Below, in pieces: positions 52,260 to 62,478 of a stretch of DNA of 64,000 nucleotides. The notes beneath the pieces were generated by a model. The model had not been told where the DNA came from. It saw only the letters and a program-made list of their open reading frames with translations, and searched no databases. Numbering within the stretch: the first letter of the stretch is position 1; every line of letters begins with the position of its first letter. Location of the stretch: contig WHVD01000057.1 in the NCBI GenBank assembly GCA_015178975.1, forward strand, positions 372,001 through 436,000. The letters run 5' to 3'. The position numbers and the translations under genes are program-made. The stretch is from Hysterangium stoloniferum. Taxonomy: Eukaryota > Basidiomycota > Agaricomycetes > Hysterangiales > Hysterangiaceae.

Positions 52260-54860
52260 TCAGCGGGCTTGCCGGTGGGTCAAAAGTTTAGTGGTAGAAA
52301 AATACTCGAGATTTTTGTGATCGGTAACAACATCAATGGGAGTTGCAGAACCTTCAAGATAATGGCGCCAATGTTTGAAAGCTTCAAAAATTGCCAAAAG
52401 TTCCTTATCATGAACGTCGTAGTTGAGTTCAGACACTGAAAGTGTCCGAGAAAGGAATGCGACTGGATGAATTTCACCATCGGAATCTTGAATGGAAAGA
52501 ATTGCAGCAATTGCATAATTGGAAGCATCAGTTTCCACAATAATCGGAACATCAGGTTTCCAATGAGAAAGAATCGGGGTGGAAGTGAAAGTATTTTTCA
52601 AAGTCTGGAAAGCAGAGCGGCATTTGTCATCAAAGACCCAAGGTTGAGTTTTATGGGTAAGACAAGTAAGCGGTATTGTAATATCTGAGTAATTCCGAAT
52701 AAAATGACGGTAAAAGTTGGCAAAACCTAAAAATGACTGAATGTCTTTGACTTTCCGTGGTTCGGGCCAATCACGGACAACTTGAACCTTGGTTTCGTCC
52801 ATACGGAGATGCTCAGGTCCAATAATGAAACCTAAGTATTCAATAGAATCCATGTCAAAGTAGCATTTTTTACCATTGGCGAAAAGACCGTTTTTTCGGA
52901 GTCTTTGGAAGACTTCACGGACTTGTTCATCGTGAAGAGCCGGATCCTCAGAAAATACCAAAATGTCGTCCAAATAGACTATAACACATACATCAAGCAT
53001 GTCAGAAAATATATTGTTAACAAAACATTGAAAAGTGGAAGGGGCCTTGGTAAGGCCATGATTTCACAGACATTTTCAGTAAGCAAAAAGCTGACTGGCT
53101 TGCACCACATAGGCCCTACAACTTGAAAATTGATATTGAGCCCAGTTCAAACCCTCCATTAGGACCTATTTACCTGTTATCCCAATTGGAACTTTCATCT
53201 ATTCGGAAGTTCCTGGATGAACATCTGTCAATAGGTTTTATCCATCCCTCAAAGTCTCCGTATGGAGCACCCGTCCTTTTTGTCAGGAAGAAGGATGGCT
53301 CTCTTGGACTCTGTGTCGATTTCAGAGGATTAAATTCCATCACATGGAAAAATAAGTATTTTACCATCTGGGATGTTCCACATGGGAACTGGATAGACAT
53401 GTTGCAGGCTTGGGTAATTGCCATATTGCTAGTGCCGTCAAACAGATGCAAAGAAATTGCGGGAACAGAATGGAGTTTCAGATTATGTTTCATGGCAAAG
53501 GTGGTATCTACAAAACAGTGTGTGGAGCCAGAATCTATCAGAGCTCGGAACACTAAATTTCCAAGAAGGTCAGAGACGAGTTTTACAAATAATAAATTGG
53601 GATTAGAGAGAGCAGACATGTTGAGACAGATAATCTCGGAAACACGGAGAGAGTCAATGCAACCCTCTGTCCATGCAGAATCCAGAGGGTTGCTTACTCT
53701 TTTTTCGAGTCTGTGGCGGGTTTTTCCTTGACATTGTAGATGTAGTGGAAGTTGCCACATGGGCTTTGGAAGAGTTAGATTTAACAGTACAGTGAGAAAC
53801 CTTGTGTCTGCCTTTCCTGCAGAAAAGGCAGAGGTCATTGGAGTTTACCGTCAGTGCCTAACAAATGGGAAATGTCGGGTTTGTCAGAAGTTGACTGTTT
53901 ATCCTTGTTGGACTTCTTGCCTTTCATTTGCCAGTATTAGTGCCAGAGTTGCTGGTGTTATTGTCTGAGTTATTGCCAGAAGACTTGCTAGTCGACGCCT
54001 TGTTGTTCTGAGAACATTCCATCGGATTCTCTTGGGAGACCTCAGCTTTTTGTTCCCAATAATGGGCATCAGATGTCTGAGCTTTAATCCACATGAGTTG
54101 GAGAGTTTTCAGCTTTTCATCTTTGCATATCTTGTCTTTAAGGTGTGACAGAAGTCCCATATAGAAATGGTGCCTGAGGGCGGAATCGTCCCATCCACAT
54201 CATGCGGCAAGGGTATTGAACTTGACGAGATAATTGGAAACTCATTGATTGTCCTTCATCTTGAGTGTCATTAATTCATTTTCCGCTTCGCTGGATTGAT
54301 CGTAAGGTCTGAAATTAGTTTCCAGTTCTTCCACAAATGTGTCCCAGTCGTCAAGCCATACAGGTGTTTCGTCGGATATTCTGGATAGTCTGGGTTTGAA
54401 CCAATCCTGAGCGGTATCCTTGAGATAAGAGAGTGTGAAATTGACTTTTCGACTGTTGGTTTTGAATGCAGCAGGTCGATCACGGAAACTGAAACAGCAT
54501 TGGAGAAGGAAATTCTTCAATTTTTTTGGATCCTTCCCGGTAAATGGTTCGGGTTCTTTGACTCCAGTGTGGGATGATTCTTTGCTTTCCTCAGCAGATT
54601 TCAAATAGTCAGCGAATTTCACAATGGAGTTGATAAACAACATTTCAGTCGGTTCATCAGAAGATTTCTTTTTCGATGTCGGAAGTGTTGGGATTGTTGG
54701 AATCTTTTGCTACCTCGGTGACTTCCTCAGTAACTTCTTCGATGGAAGCTGAAGTTGTCGGCTGATTTGGGGTTTCGGGTTGGGTGGTATAAAGTTGTAA
54801 CGGGGATTGAAGTTGAGATGGTCCTTCGGCAGCTTTGCGTTTGGGACCCATGATGAGCAA
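52260..54860 (-). pseudogene. Second Gypsy element, truncated and internally inverted
   Basis: On the minus strand from the right: Gag start MGPKRKAAEGPSQLQSP, capsid (PFTGKDPKKLKNFLLQC, DTAQDWFKP), zinc knuckle LCLFCRKGRHKVSHC (about 53793-53840) and protease [16 protein letters not shown] from STFQCFVNNIFSDML follows with an intact YLDD, then RNase H (PIIVETDASNYAIAA) to about 52260, where it stops without integrase. Between protease and YLDD, about 53057-53360 is on the plus strand and encodes the RT N-terminus ([38 protein letters not shown]). The block has been flipped in place with loss of sequence at both joints. Confidence 0.85.
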
Positions 54861-54888
54861 GTCACAGAATTGAGATCTGATATACTGT

Positions 54889-55140
54889 TAAGTGCCATGT
54901 TGGGAACTTATTCCAGAAACTATCAGAAAGTCACTGGGAAGTCGGGAACTACCGGATAGGGTCAGGATGTTGGCTTCAGCTTATGTGCTGCACCTCTACA
55001 CAAACACTCAAAGTCCTTAATTTCAGAGGTGAGACTTACAATGGAAGATACAGATATTCAGAGTTCCGAAGAGTTCCAAATATCGAGCATACAGAAAGAT
55101 GGAAGAGGGAATAAGAAACTAAGTTGATATCAGATCTAAA
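54889..55140. repeat. LTR-related sequence bordering the second Gypsy
   Basis: It begins TGTTAAGTGCC and contains GGCTTCAGCTTATGTGCTGC (54972). It lies immediately upstream of the minus-strand gag, so its reverse complement ending CTTAACA may be the end of that element's 5' LTR. The right limit is not defined. Confidence 0.5.
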
Positions 55141-55205
55141 GTAAAGTACAAATTCACGGAAACTAATATAAGTCTTCTCATTATTGTACTACAAACTAAG
55201 ACCAT

Positions 55206-55281
55206 AATAAGACGGAAATAGAAGTATTCTGAAATGGAAATACAATAAGACGGAAATAGAAGTATTCTGAAATGGAAATAC
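55206..55281. repeat. 38-bp tandem repeat, two identical copies
   Basis: The unit starts AATAAGACGGAAATAG and ends GAAATGGAAATAC. Copies lie at 55206-55243 and 55244-55281, with a diverged third start beyond. Confidence 0.9.
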
Positions 55282-55520
55282 AATAAGACATATTGGGGAG
55301 ACAATATTCCGAAATGGGAATATAATAGACAAATGAGTGAATACTTGTCAACAGACAAATTACCAAATGCAGAACAAGGGAAGAATGTGGAGATACGGTA
55401 ACTATGATGTTCCGTAGTCAGAGGTCAGAAGTCAGAAGTTGGATATTGAAACATCCGGGAATGTGTGATGTATCTAGTATATCTTCACGAATTTACCCTT
55501 AATTTTCCAGGATTCATTTC

Positions 55521-55570
55521 TATTTATTTTATTTTATTTTATTTTATTTTATTTTATTTTATTTATTTTT
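55521..55570. repeat. ATTTT microsatellite
   Basis: About eight pentamers of ATTTT, imperfect at both ends. Confidence 0.95.
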
Positions 55571-56448
55571 CAAAGAATATGGGTATTTCCTTTTAACTTC
55601 ACATACTCAAGGCTTCAAATGACATCACATTATGTAATCGAAGCCTAGAGCAGTTGAAATATAATTATAATAAAGCCAGGTTATCTAATTTTGGGTGGCT
55701 GGGTTTTTATTACATTATATTACTAGATATATGCACATTATTATCACACGATCACATGACATGACATGACAATGATGTGACGACAGGGTCACAAATCGTC
55801 GTGAATAGTTTTTGCAGCCGCTGTGAGGTATCAGCCTTATCTCATAATATTCTCTTAATTTTCTGTGAATTACTTACTATTTTCTCGAATTTTTATTGTA
55901 TTTTTATTATGTTTATTGTGAAAAATAGGCCTTATTCCTTTTAACTTTGAATAAATAATAGCATATATGGACTCATATTATGCTATTATTACTTAATTAA
56001 ATTATTATAATTTTTAACTAATTATTTATATTTTATTTACTTAGTTATTACTGCCCGGCACATTGCTTTGCTTTCACACTAGTGACTAGCATTTAGTCAC
56101 ATGAGTGACTGTAACACTAGTCACGGGACTTATTAGATAAACCTCCAGTGGAAGCACAGGAACACATTATGTCATCATTCGTGCCCGGCGCTTCAAATTT
56201 GGGATTGAGGGAATGATTTGTCAGCAGGTGACAATTACAAGATGCCACACAAGTCACAGTCCGGTGTCAGGATGTCACACAAGTCACAAATGTGACTACC
56301 CGAGTCATTATTAGATTCCGCCGACTCATCGTTTGCTTCCGTCCCAGGACCGCGGCCTTGAACCTTCATGTTCAAGCAAGAGGTTAGAACCCTTGTCTCA
56401 GAGAAGGGAATCACATGATAAACAAAGGGTAAATAATGAGTAGAATAT

Positions 56449-58126
56449 GAGGTCATTATGATCTCACTAATGACCTCATAAACTATATAGTTAGCTAATC
56501 ATTGAGTTATCAAAATGTATATAAGGAGGGCCAAATTTCCAATAAAACCAATCTATCACACACATATTTTATAGTACAGCACAGAAGCTTACCTCATCAT
56601 CCTAAGGACAATAATAGCCTTAGTCTGATACACTCACTGCAAGCACCTACACTTGCAGCATCTTGAATCTTTGTCAGCAACTCTTGGACTTAGCTAATCA
56701 TCTAAGTTCCCCAGCCTCACAGCTACCCTTTAGGCTTATTAATTAGATAATAAACCTAATAAGTATCTAAGTATCCTTACTGAAATCCCTGCCAATACTA
56801 GATTACTCAAGGCCCAGCCCTAAGTTTATTGAATTAATCAAGTACAAGCACTCAGATAATCCAATACAATTTATTTTCTCTATTAATAAATTATTTAACA
56901 CCTTGTTAAATAACTATTAATAGTTACAAATAAGCATACAAGAATCCAAAGCTCTTATATCAAGTCTCTGCCAAGTTACTGCACATATATTCAGCTTCCA
57001 GCCCCTATTCTCAAGGAATAGTTCTTTTATCTGCTAAAAGAGTCATACACAGTTCTATTGAACCTTTCAATAATCAAAATAAGCATTGATTTGAGTTGTT
57101 TAAGCTTCATAGCGCAGCTCATTAATCTATCAGTATTTAAATTACTGGACCTTTGCTTGTTTTATTGTTGAAGCTCTGTGACACTATAGCATATATTGCG
57201 CTATCTAAGAGAATCCCCTGAATACATTACAGCCGCCCAGCTGGGTTTATTTCCGTTTCGGCCACCTGGCCTATTTGCTTCCACTTTTGGCCATCTCGGA
57301 CTTCTTTTCTGACTTGACTGGCTCGGATCTTTGAGTCAGGTGAGGAATATGATATCATAGCGGAATTATGGAAACTTCTTAGAAGCTTCTAAAAGTTTCC
57401 TAATTAGTTATTTAGATATTATTAAGCAAAACTCTCTACATGTATAAAAGGAGGCCTAAAATCTTGAATAAAATTTACTTTACTTTACTACTATCAACAG
57501 CACCAGCTCAAAAGCTTATATAATCATCCTAAGGACAAAAATAGCCTTAGTCTGATATACTAACTGCAAGCACCTACACTTGCAGCATCTTGAACTCTTT
57601 GTCAGAACTCTTGAACTTAGCTAATTCATCTAAGTTCCCTCAGCTTCCCGGAAACCTTTAGGCTTACTAATCACTTAAGTAAATCTAAATTCTTATTACT
57701 GAAATCCCTGCCCGTTTAGGTTATTCAAGAGCCCATTTTAACAGCACAGTTAATCGATCTTTAAACAAACACTTGGATATTCGACTCTCAGACAATCTCT
57801 CTATTTATAAATTATTTAACAGCTTGTTAAATCTTTATAAATAGTAAACTAAAAGGCTACAAGTTTTCGCCGACTTATTGTGCATACATTCAGCTCCTGA
57901 ACCTTTATTCTCAAGGAGAATTTAACTTTCGTACATCACTACAAGTTCATCTAAATTTGTCAAGAGACGAAACAAATATTGACTTTAGTTGTTTAAGCTT
58001 AATAGTGCAGCTAATTAATCTATCAGTATTTAAATTACTGGACCTTTATTTGTTTATTTCTTGAATCCCTTGCCGTGTCAATGTTTGTTAACTATTTGAG
58101 AGAGTAAATAGCCGGATACCTTACAG
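56449..58126. repeat. Pair of about 0.7-kb direct repeats, each with hairpin and TATA box
   Basis: Copy 1 (about 56449-57232) and copy 2 (about 57370-58126) are diverged direct repeats with a period of about 924 bp. Both have TGTATA-A-AAGGAGG-type TATA sequence (56517 and 57441), CATCCTAAGGACA, TAGCCTTAGTCTGAT, GCAAGCACCTACACTTGCAG, CTGAAATCCCTGCC, and an end at TTACAG. Each has a hairpin about 40 bp upstream of its TATA box. They resemble LTRs or promoter units with no coding sequence between them. Confidence 0.75.
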
Positions 58127-58311
58127 AATGGGCCATAACAAAGCAGTCTGAAAGAAAATGACCAAGGCTGAATTATAAAGAGACTTAGGGTATAAGATGT
58201 TTTAATGCAAATAAAAATGTTTTCTGTACATAATATTCATTTTTAAGACGTACACATATAGAACTTCTAAGACATAATATTTGACATTTTTTTGAGCCTT
58301 GGCCCTCTGAC

Positions 58312-59127
58312 TGTTACGACCAGAAATCCCACCAGACTCCGGGCACTAACTTAAACGCACCCGTGCCCTATAATGCACCCATTATCAGTTTACCGGAATT
58401 CCCACTGGACTCCATACATCAGACTCATCTACATTTGTCTTCGTTATGTTGTGTTTCAGTCACCGGAAAACCCACCAGACTCCGTCTCTGTCTATGTCTG
58501 ACCTCATCCCGTGCATCAGTCACCAGACCCCGCTCAGAAAACCTGTCACCTCTCTAACCGAGCCCCGTTCCCGTTTTAGTCAAATGACCTGTCATGATTC
58601 GGACTCCGTCCCCACTCCATTTCTCATTATGGTTTATGATTTGTCACTATTCGGACTCCACTCCATTCCGTCCCGTTCCTAACACCAATTTGGTGTTTAC
58701 TATTCCCATTTTATGTTTTGCTCATTTCGTTTCATTATTACTGGATTCGGTATGACATTCACTCCACGGTCTATTTAAACTGGCAGATGTTGTACATACA
58801 ATCCAGTCAGAAAATCGGCTTAGATTCCCCCCAGTAATCTAATACATTTTCCGCTCTAAACTTCTACTTGAACTACACCGCTCACACTAGTCGGAGCCCA
58901 CCGGCTCCGGTGCATCTATCTCTCTCACCAATCTCAACTCACGACCCACAACCTCCAACCTACGACCCCTTGACCCACGACCCCTGCCCGGACTCCCCGG
59001 GATTCCCGTCCGTCCATCTGAAATTGGACAACATGATCTAGCGAGGGTGCAGCCTATAAGCTGAAGCCAAGTCCTACCGGATATTCCACGGGTTTCTCCG
59101 GAGACCTGCCCTGTACATATCCTAACA
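58312..59127. mobile_element. Solo LTR (family A), opposite orientation, CTGAC target duplication
   Basis: It begins TGTTACGACCAG and ends CATATCCTAACA, flanked by CTGAC at 58307-58311 and 59128-59132. It is the reverse-complement relative of 32100-33038, 123 bp shorter mainly because the 15-bp minisatellite is not expanded. It carries TCTATTTAAAC as a TATA-like box at about 58769. Confidence 0.9.
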
Positions 59128-59272
59128 CTGACATAGAGCCTCCTTTGCCCTCTTTGCTTAGATCTTAACAATATCCTGAAACAGTCCTACATCCAATTAT
59201 CCCCTGATAGTCTACCTTTTGAGGATCTTCACATACACAACTATTTCAAGACCTACTAAAGCACTTGTAGTA

Positions 59273-60156
59273 AGGTAGGCGTCACTTTAGTTTGGCACCT
59301 GTTTATGTAAGCAAAAAAGTGACATGCTCACACTCCTTTCTGTGCTTCCACAACATAGATAATCTGTAATTAAAGCCCAGGGAAGTGGAGTTGGGATCCA
59401 TTCCTCCAGTTCTCAGGTTTAAAACTTGAAAAATAATTCACCCTTGCCAAGTAGTAGGACTTACAAATTTTGACTTTTTTTTTTTGAGTCCCTGAATGCT
59501 TAAAAACACATTTCCATGTGATTCTGAGATTTTCAAAATTTCGACAGTGTCAGTATTGGCTGCTTACATAATCATCATGTGATATATTGGGCAGCCTTGT
59601 TTTAAGGACCTAAAATTGGGAAAGAAAACTGTATTAAATTAGTACATGGTTGTATTAAATTCAAATATATGTACCTATATTACTTACATAAAAAGTCTCC
59701 TAAGAAAAAGAGGGTATAGTTGCACATGTACTTATGCAGTAAGCTGTGCATTTGATCACAGGCCACATTACATAAGCAGCTCAGTAGCAAACATGCAGTT
59801 GCACAGTTCTACTACCATGCCTCAGAAGTCTAAAGCTGCACAATCTCACATCAAAAACCTTGGATCCAAGGCACAAAAAAAGCCCTCAGTGACAATCAAG
59901 GATATCCCAAATGATGATGACTTCAATTGCAAACCAGTTTCTCTCAATCTAGATCAAAGCAATGAAAGGATATATGAGGAAGCATTTATTGTGGATGAAG
60001 AAGATGGATCTCTTACCCAGAGATTCAAGAACTCTCTGTATAGTGACCCTCCAATATTTTTTGACTTTATAATAAATTTTTCAAAAATTTGATTCGCAAA
60101 TTTGGCCGCTCTTGGCACTTAGTAATATGATTACTGAACTAAAGTGACACCTACCT
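59273..60156. mobile_element. Small TA-flanked DNA element with inverted ends
   Basis: The left end AGGTAGGCGTCACTTTAGTT and right end AACTAAAGTGACACCTACCT are inverted copies with one mismatch, each followed or preceded by TA, as in Tc1/mariner-type insertions. It is 884 bp long and encloses the ORF at 59646-60092, which does not look like a transposase. Confidence 0.6.
59646..60092 (+). CDS. Uncharacterised ORF inside the small DNA element
   Basis: A frame of up to 148 codons. Internal Met codons at 59790 or 59817 would give a shorter, more convincing protein: basic at first (MPQKSKAAQSHIKNLGSKAQ), then acidic (IKDIPNDDDFN, YEEAFIVDEEDG). It looks like the N-terminal part of a fungal transposon protein, but this is an impression and not an identification. 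Coding-like sequence of similar style (DVDKEAIGLLEHEMFETSKA) recurs at 60196-60280, outside the right end of the small element. Confidence 0.35.
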   Translation: MVVLNSNICTYITYIKSLLRKRGYSCTCTYAVSCAFDHRPHYISSSVANMQLHSSTTMPQKSKAAQSHIKNLGSKAQKKPSVTIKDIPNDDDFNCKPVSLNLDQSNERIYEEAFIVDEEDGSLTQRFKNSLYSDPPIFFDFIINFSKI

Positions 60157-60314
60157 TATATACAGTATAGCTAGGTACTACCATTCTCTGCCATAGATGT
60201 TGACAAAGAAGCCATTGGATTACTTGAACATGAAATGTTTGAAACTTCAAAAGCAGCAAGGTCTGCTGGCCTTCAATAATGGAGATTGTATATAGGTAAC
60301 CATCAGAAGAAATA

Positions 60315-61917
60315 CAGTGACTTACAAAACGTATCCAATGTTTTGTAGTTTCAGCTTATATATGCTATATCCCAGTAGATAAAATAGTAGAAATCACCAA
60401 ACTATTTGTGAACATGACCAATCATGTATATATTTATATGGTGAACTATATTATGTAATATCCATATATGGAAACACTATGAATATTTTAATGGAGAGGG
60501 TTCATTGGATACATTTTGTAACTGACAGGTTCTGGCATGAAAACCATGTTCCTATGTTGATTGTTTGCATTTGTTTATGTTTTTCAACATGTCATGTGAT
60601 CATTCTATACAACAGTATAAGTAGAAGGGCTTTCTCAGCTAAGATTCCCTCAATTCTAACTATGCATCCCCTTTCCACTGCTGCCCAGTATGAGATTCTT
60701 TCTCTACTTGATGCTGGCCATTCTGCCAGACATATTTCAGTTTCTACTGGCTATAGTTATGCTACTATCTCTAGACTTCATTCTAAACACCATTCCCACC
60801 TTTCTAAGTCCTCTGGTGGTCGTCCTTCCAAACTCTCCACAGCCAACATCTGTTTTGCACAACACCTTATCAGCTCTGGAAAGGCTGATACAGCTGTAGA
60901 TGCAACAAAGGCACTTTGCACTATCACCAACCAGTCACTCAATCCTCAAACAGTGTGTCGTGGACTCAAGGCAGCTGGGATGAAGCCTGTGGTAAAGAAG
61001 AAAAGGCCTCTTCTTTCTAAGAGGCATAGGAAGGAGAGGATGGATTTTGCTTTGGCACATCAGGATTGGACTGTGGAGGATTGGAAGAAGGTGGTGTGGT
61101 CTGATGAGACCAAAATTAATAGGCTGGGGTCAGATGGCAGGAAGTGGGTGTGGAAAAAGGCAGGGGAGGGCTTGAGTGACAGACTGGTTGAGGGAATCCT
61201 GAAGTTTGGTGGTGGATCTTTAATGGTTTGGGGGTGCATGCTGTGGGAGGGGGTTGGGTATGCATGCAAGATTGATGGAAGGATGGATGGGGATCTCTAC
61301 ATCCAGATTCTGGAGGATGACCTGCAAGCCAGTCTTAAGGACTATGGTAAATCTGCCAATGGTATCATCTTCCAGCAGGACAATGACCCCAAGCATACCT
61401 GCAAGAAGGCCCAGAATTGGTTCCAAGAAAATGGTTTCAGGGTTCTCTCATGGCCAGCACAGTCTCCTGACTTGAATCCCATTGAACACCTATGGAATCA
61501 CTTGAAGAGGAGGTTGGCAGGGTATGAGAATGCACCCCAGGGGATGGAAGAGTTGTGGGAGAGGGTGGTGGATGAATGGTACAGGATTGATGCAAAGGTG
61601 TGTCAGGATTTGATTGAAAATATGCCTAGGAGGGTTTCAGATGTATTAAAGGCAAAGGGGGGCTACACTAAGTACTGAATACTAGTAATTTCCTGTCTAA
61701 ATGTGTCAGTTACAAAATGTATCCAATGAACCCTCTCCATTGAAATATTCATAGTGTTTCCATATATGGATATTACATAATAGGGTTCTACCGTATAAAT
61801 ATATACATGATTGGTCATGTTCACAAATAGTTTGGTGATTTCTACTATTTTATCTACTGGGATATAGCATATATAAACTGAAACTACAAAACATTGGATA
61901 CATTTTGTAAGTCACTG
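60315..61917 (+). mobile_element. Tc1/mariner transposon, apparently complete
   Basis: A 1,603-bp element starting CAGTGACTTACAAAA and ending TTTTGTAAGTCACTG, with TA on each side (60313-60314 and 61918-61919). The terminal inverted repeats are unusually long: 60315-60524 and 61707-61917, about 210 bp and nearly identical. Each repeat itself ends in an inverted copy of its outer tip (inner GGATACATTTTGTAACTG), so two transposase-binding-like sites sit at each end. It encodes one uninterrupted transposase. Confidence 0.95.
60662..61678 (+). CDS. Tc1/mariner transposase (DD34E)
   Basis: Cut-and-paste transposase of 338 residues from the ATG at 60662; the frame is open further upstream, but that part lies in the terminal repeat. 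The N-terminus has helix-turn-helix units (EILSLLDAGHSARHIS, YATISRLHSKHH) and the GRPSKLS hook. The catalytic acids are in VVWSDETKINRLG, IIFQQDNDPKHT and SPDLNPIEHLWNHLK, with exactly 34 residues between the second Asp and the Glu. No stop or frameshift interrupts it. The C-terminus RRVSDVLKAKGGYTKY is typical of the fungal Tc1 group. It could be active. Confidence 0.96.
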   Translation: MHPLSTAAQYEILSLLDAGHSARHISVSTGYSYATISRLHSKHHSHLSKSSGGRPSKLSTANICFAQHLISSGKADTAVDATKALCTITNQSLNPQTVCRGLKAAGMKPVVKKKRPLLSKRHRKERMDFALAHQDWTVEDWKKVVWSDETKINRLGSDGRKWVWKKAGEGLSDRLVEGILKFGGGSLMVWGCMLWEGVGYACKIDGRMDGDLYIQILEDDLQASLKDYGKSANGIIFQQDNDPKHTCKKAQNWFQENGFRVLSWPAQSPDLNPIEHLWNHLKRRLAGYENAPQGMEELWERVVDEWYRIDAKVCQDLIENMPRRVSDVLKAKGGYTKY

Positions 61918-61962
61918 TAGAGTCCATATTTTTTTGTTCCCTGCTCTTGGAATGAAGCCCTG

Positions 61963-61981
61963 AACCCTAACCCTAACCCCT
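61963..61981. repeat. Short telomere-like repeat
   Basis: AACCCTAACCCTAACCCCT is about three units of the TTAGGG-type fungal telomere repeat in its C-rich orientation, 45 bp beyond the Tc1 element. It is too short to be a telomere. Confidence 0.6.
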
Positions 61982-61982
61982 A

Positions 61983-62068
61983 ATGTGTTTTCTGTACATA
62001 ATTTTCATTTAAAGAGCATATAGCACAATATAGAGCATTTGACATAAAGTATTTGACATTTTTTAGAG
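61983..62068. repeat. Sequence shared with 58.2-58.3 kb
   Basis: TGTTTTCTGTACATAAT and TATTTGACATTTTTT plus GAGCCT occur here and again at about 58218-58302 in the same order and orientation. The two copies bracket the solo LTR, the small DNA element and Tc1, and may be ends or a target duplication of a larger, older element. Confidence 0.6.
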
Positions 62069-62099
62069 CCTCTGTGATCCACAAGTAAAGTTCTTTCAG

Positions 62100-62478
62100 T
62101 GTCGCGGCAGTGCCTTCCTAATTAGGAAGTGCCATGACAACTGCACAAAATTACCCAATGAGGAAGGAACTGCCGCGACATACAAGTTTTTCGTGTAAAC
62201 CTAGAACCCACGTCATTTAAAAGTTATATTTTGTTATTTTGGACTCTAATTTGAGAATCAATACTCAAGGAAGGACTAAAATTAAGGATGTGCCAATTAA
62301 GTAGTGCACAAGATATATTTCACCAGGAAATTGTACACTAGATGTAATATTTATCATGTTTTGATGCTCTAATATCAAATATAATTGTATTTTTGTAAAT
62401 TTCCAACACAAATTTGATCAAGTATCTACTTGTTTTGAAAAAAAAAAACATGTCGCGGCACTAGCGCGGCACTTTCCT
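62100..62478. repeat. Inverted repeat with a third copy (MITE-like)
   Basis: TGTCGCGGCAGTGCCTTCCT (62100-62119) and its inverted copy (62161-62180, one mismatch) form an 81-bp hairpin. A third related copy, TGTCGCGGCACTAGC, begins at 62451. This could be a short foldback transposon or its remains. Confidence 0.6.

Noticed and set aside
51730-55140. Flanking LTR-like sequences as the LTR pair of the second Gypsy
   Set aside because: The shared GGCTTCAGC motif is in opposite orientation on the two sides, so they cannot be the two LTRs of one element.
61963-61981. A chromosome end
   Set aside because: Only about three telomere units, and non-repetitive sequence with an open frame continues for another 2 kb.
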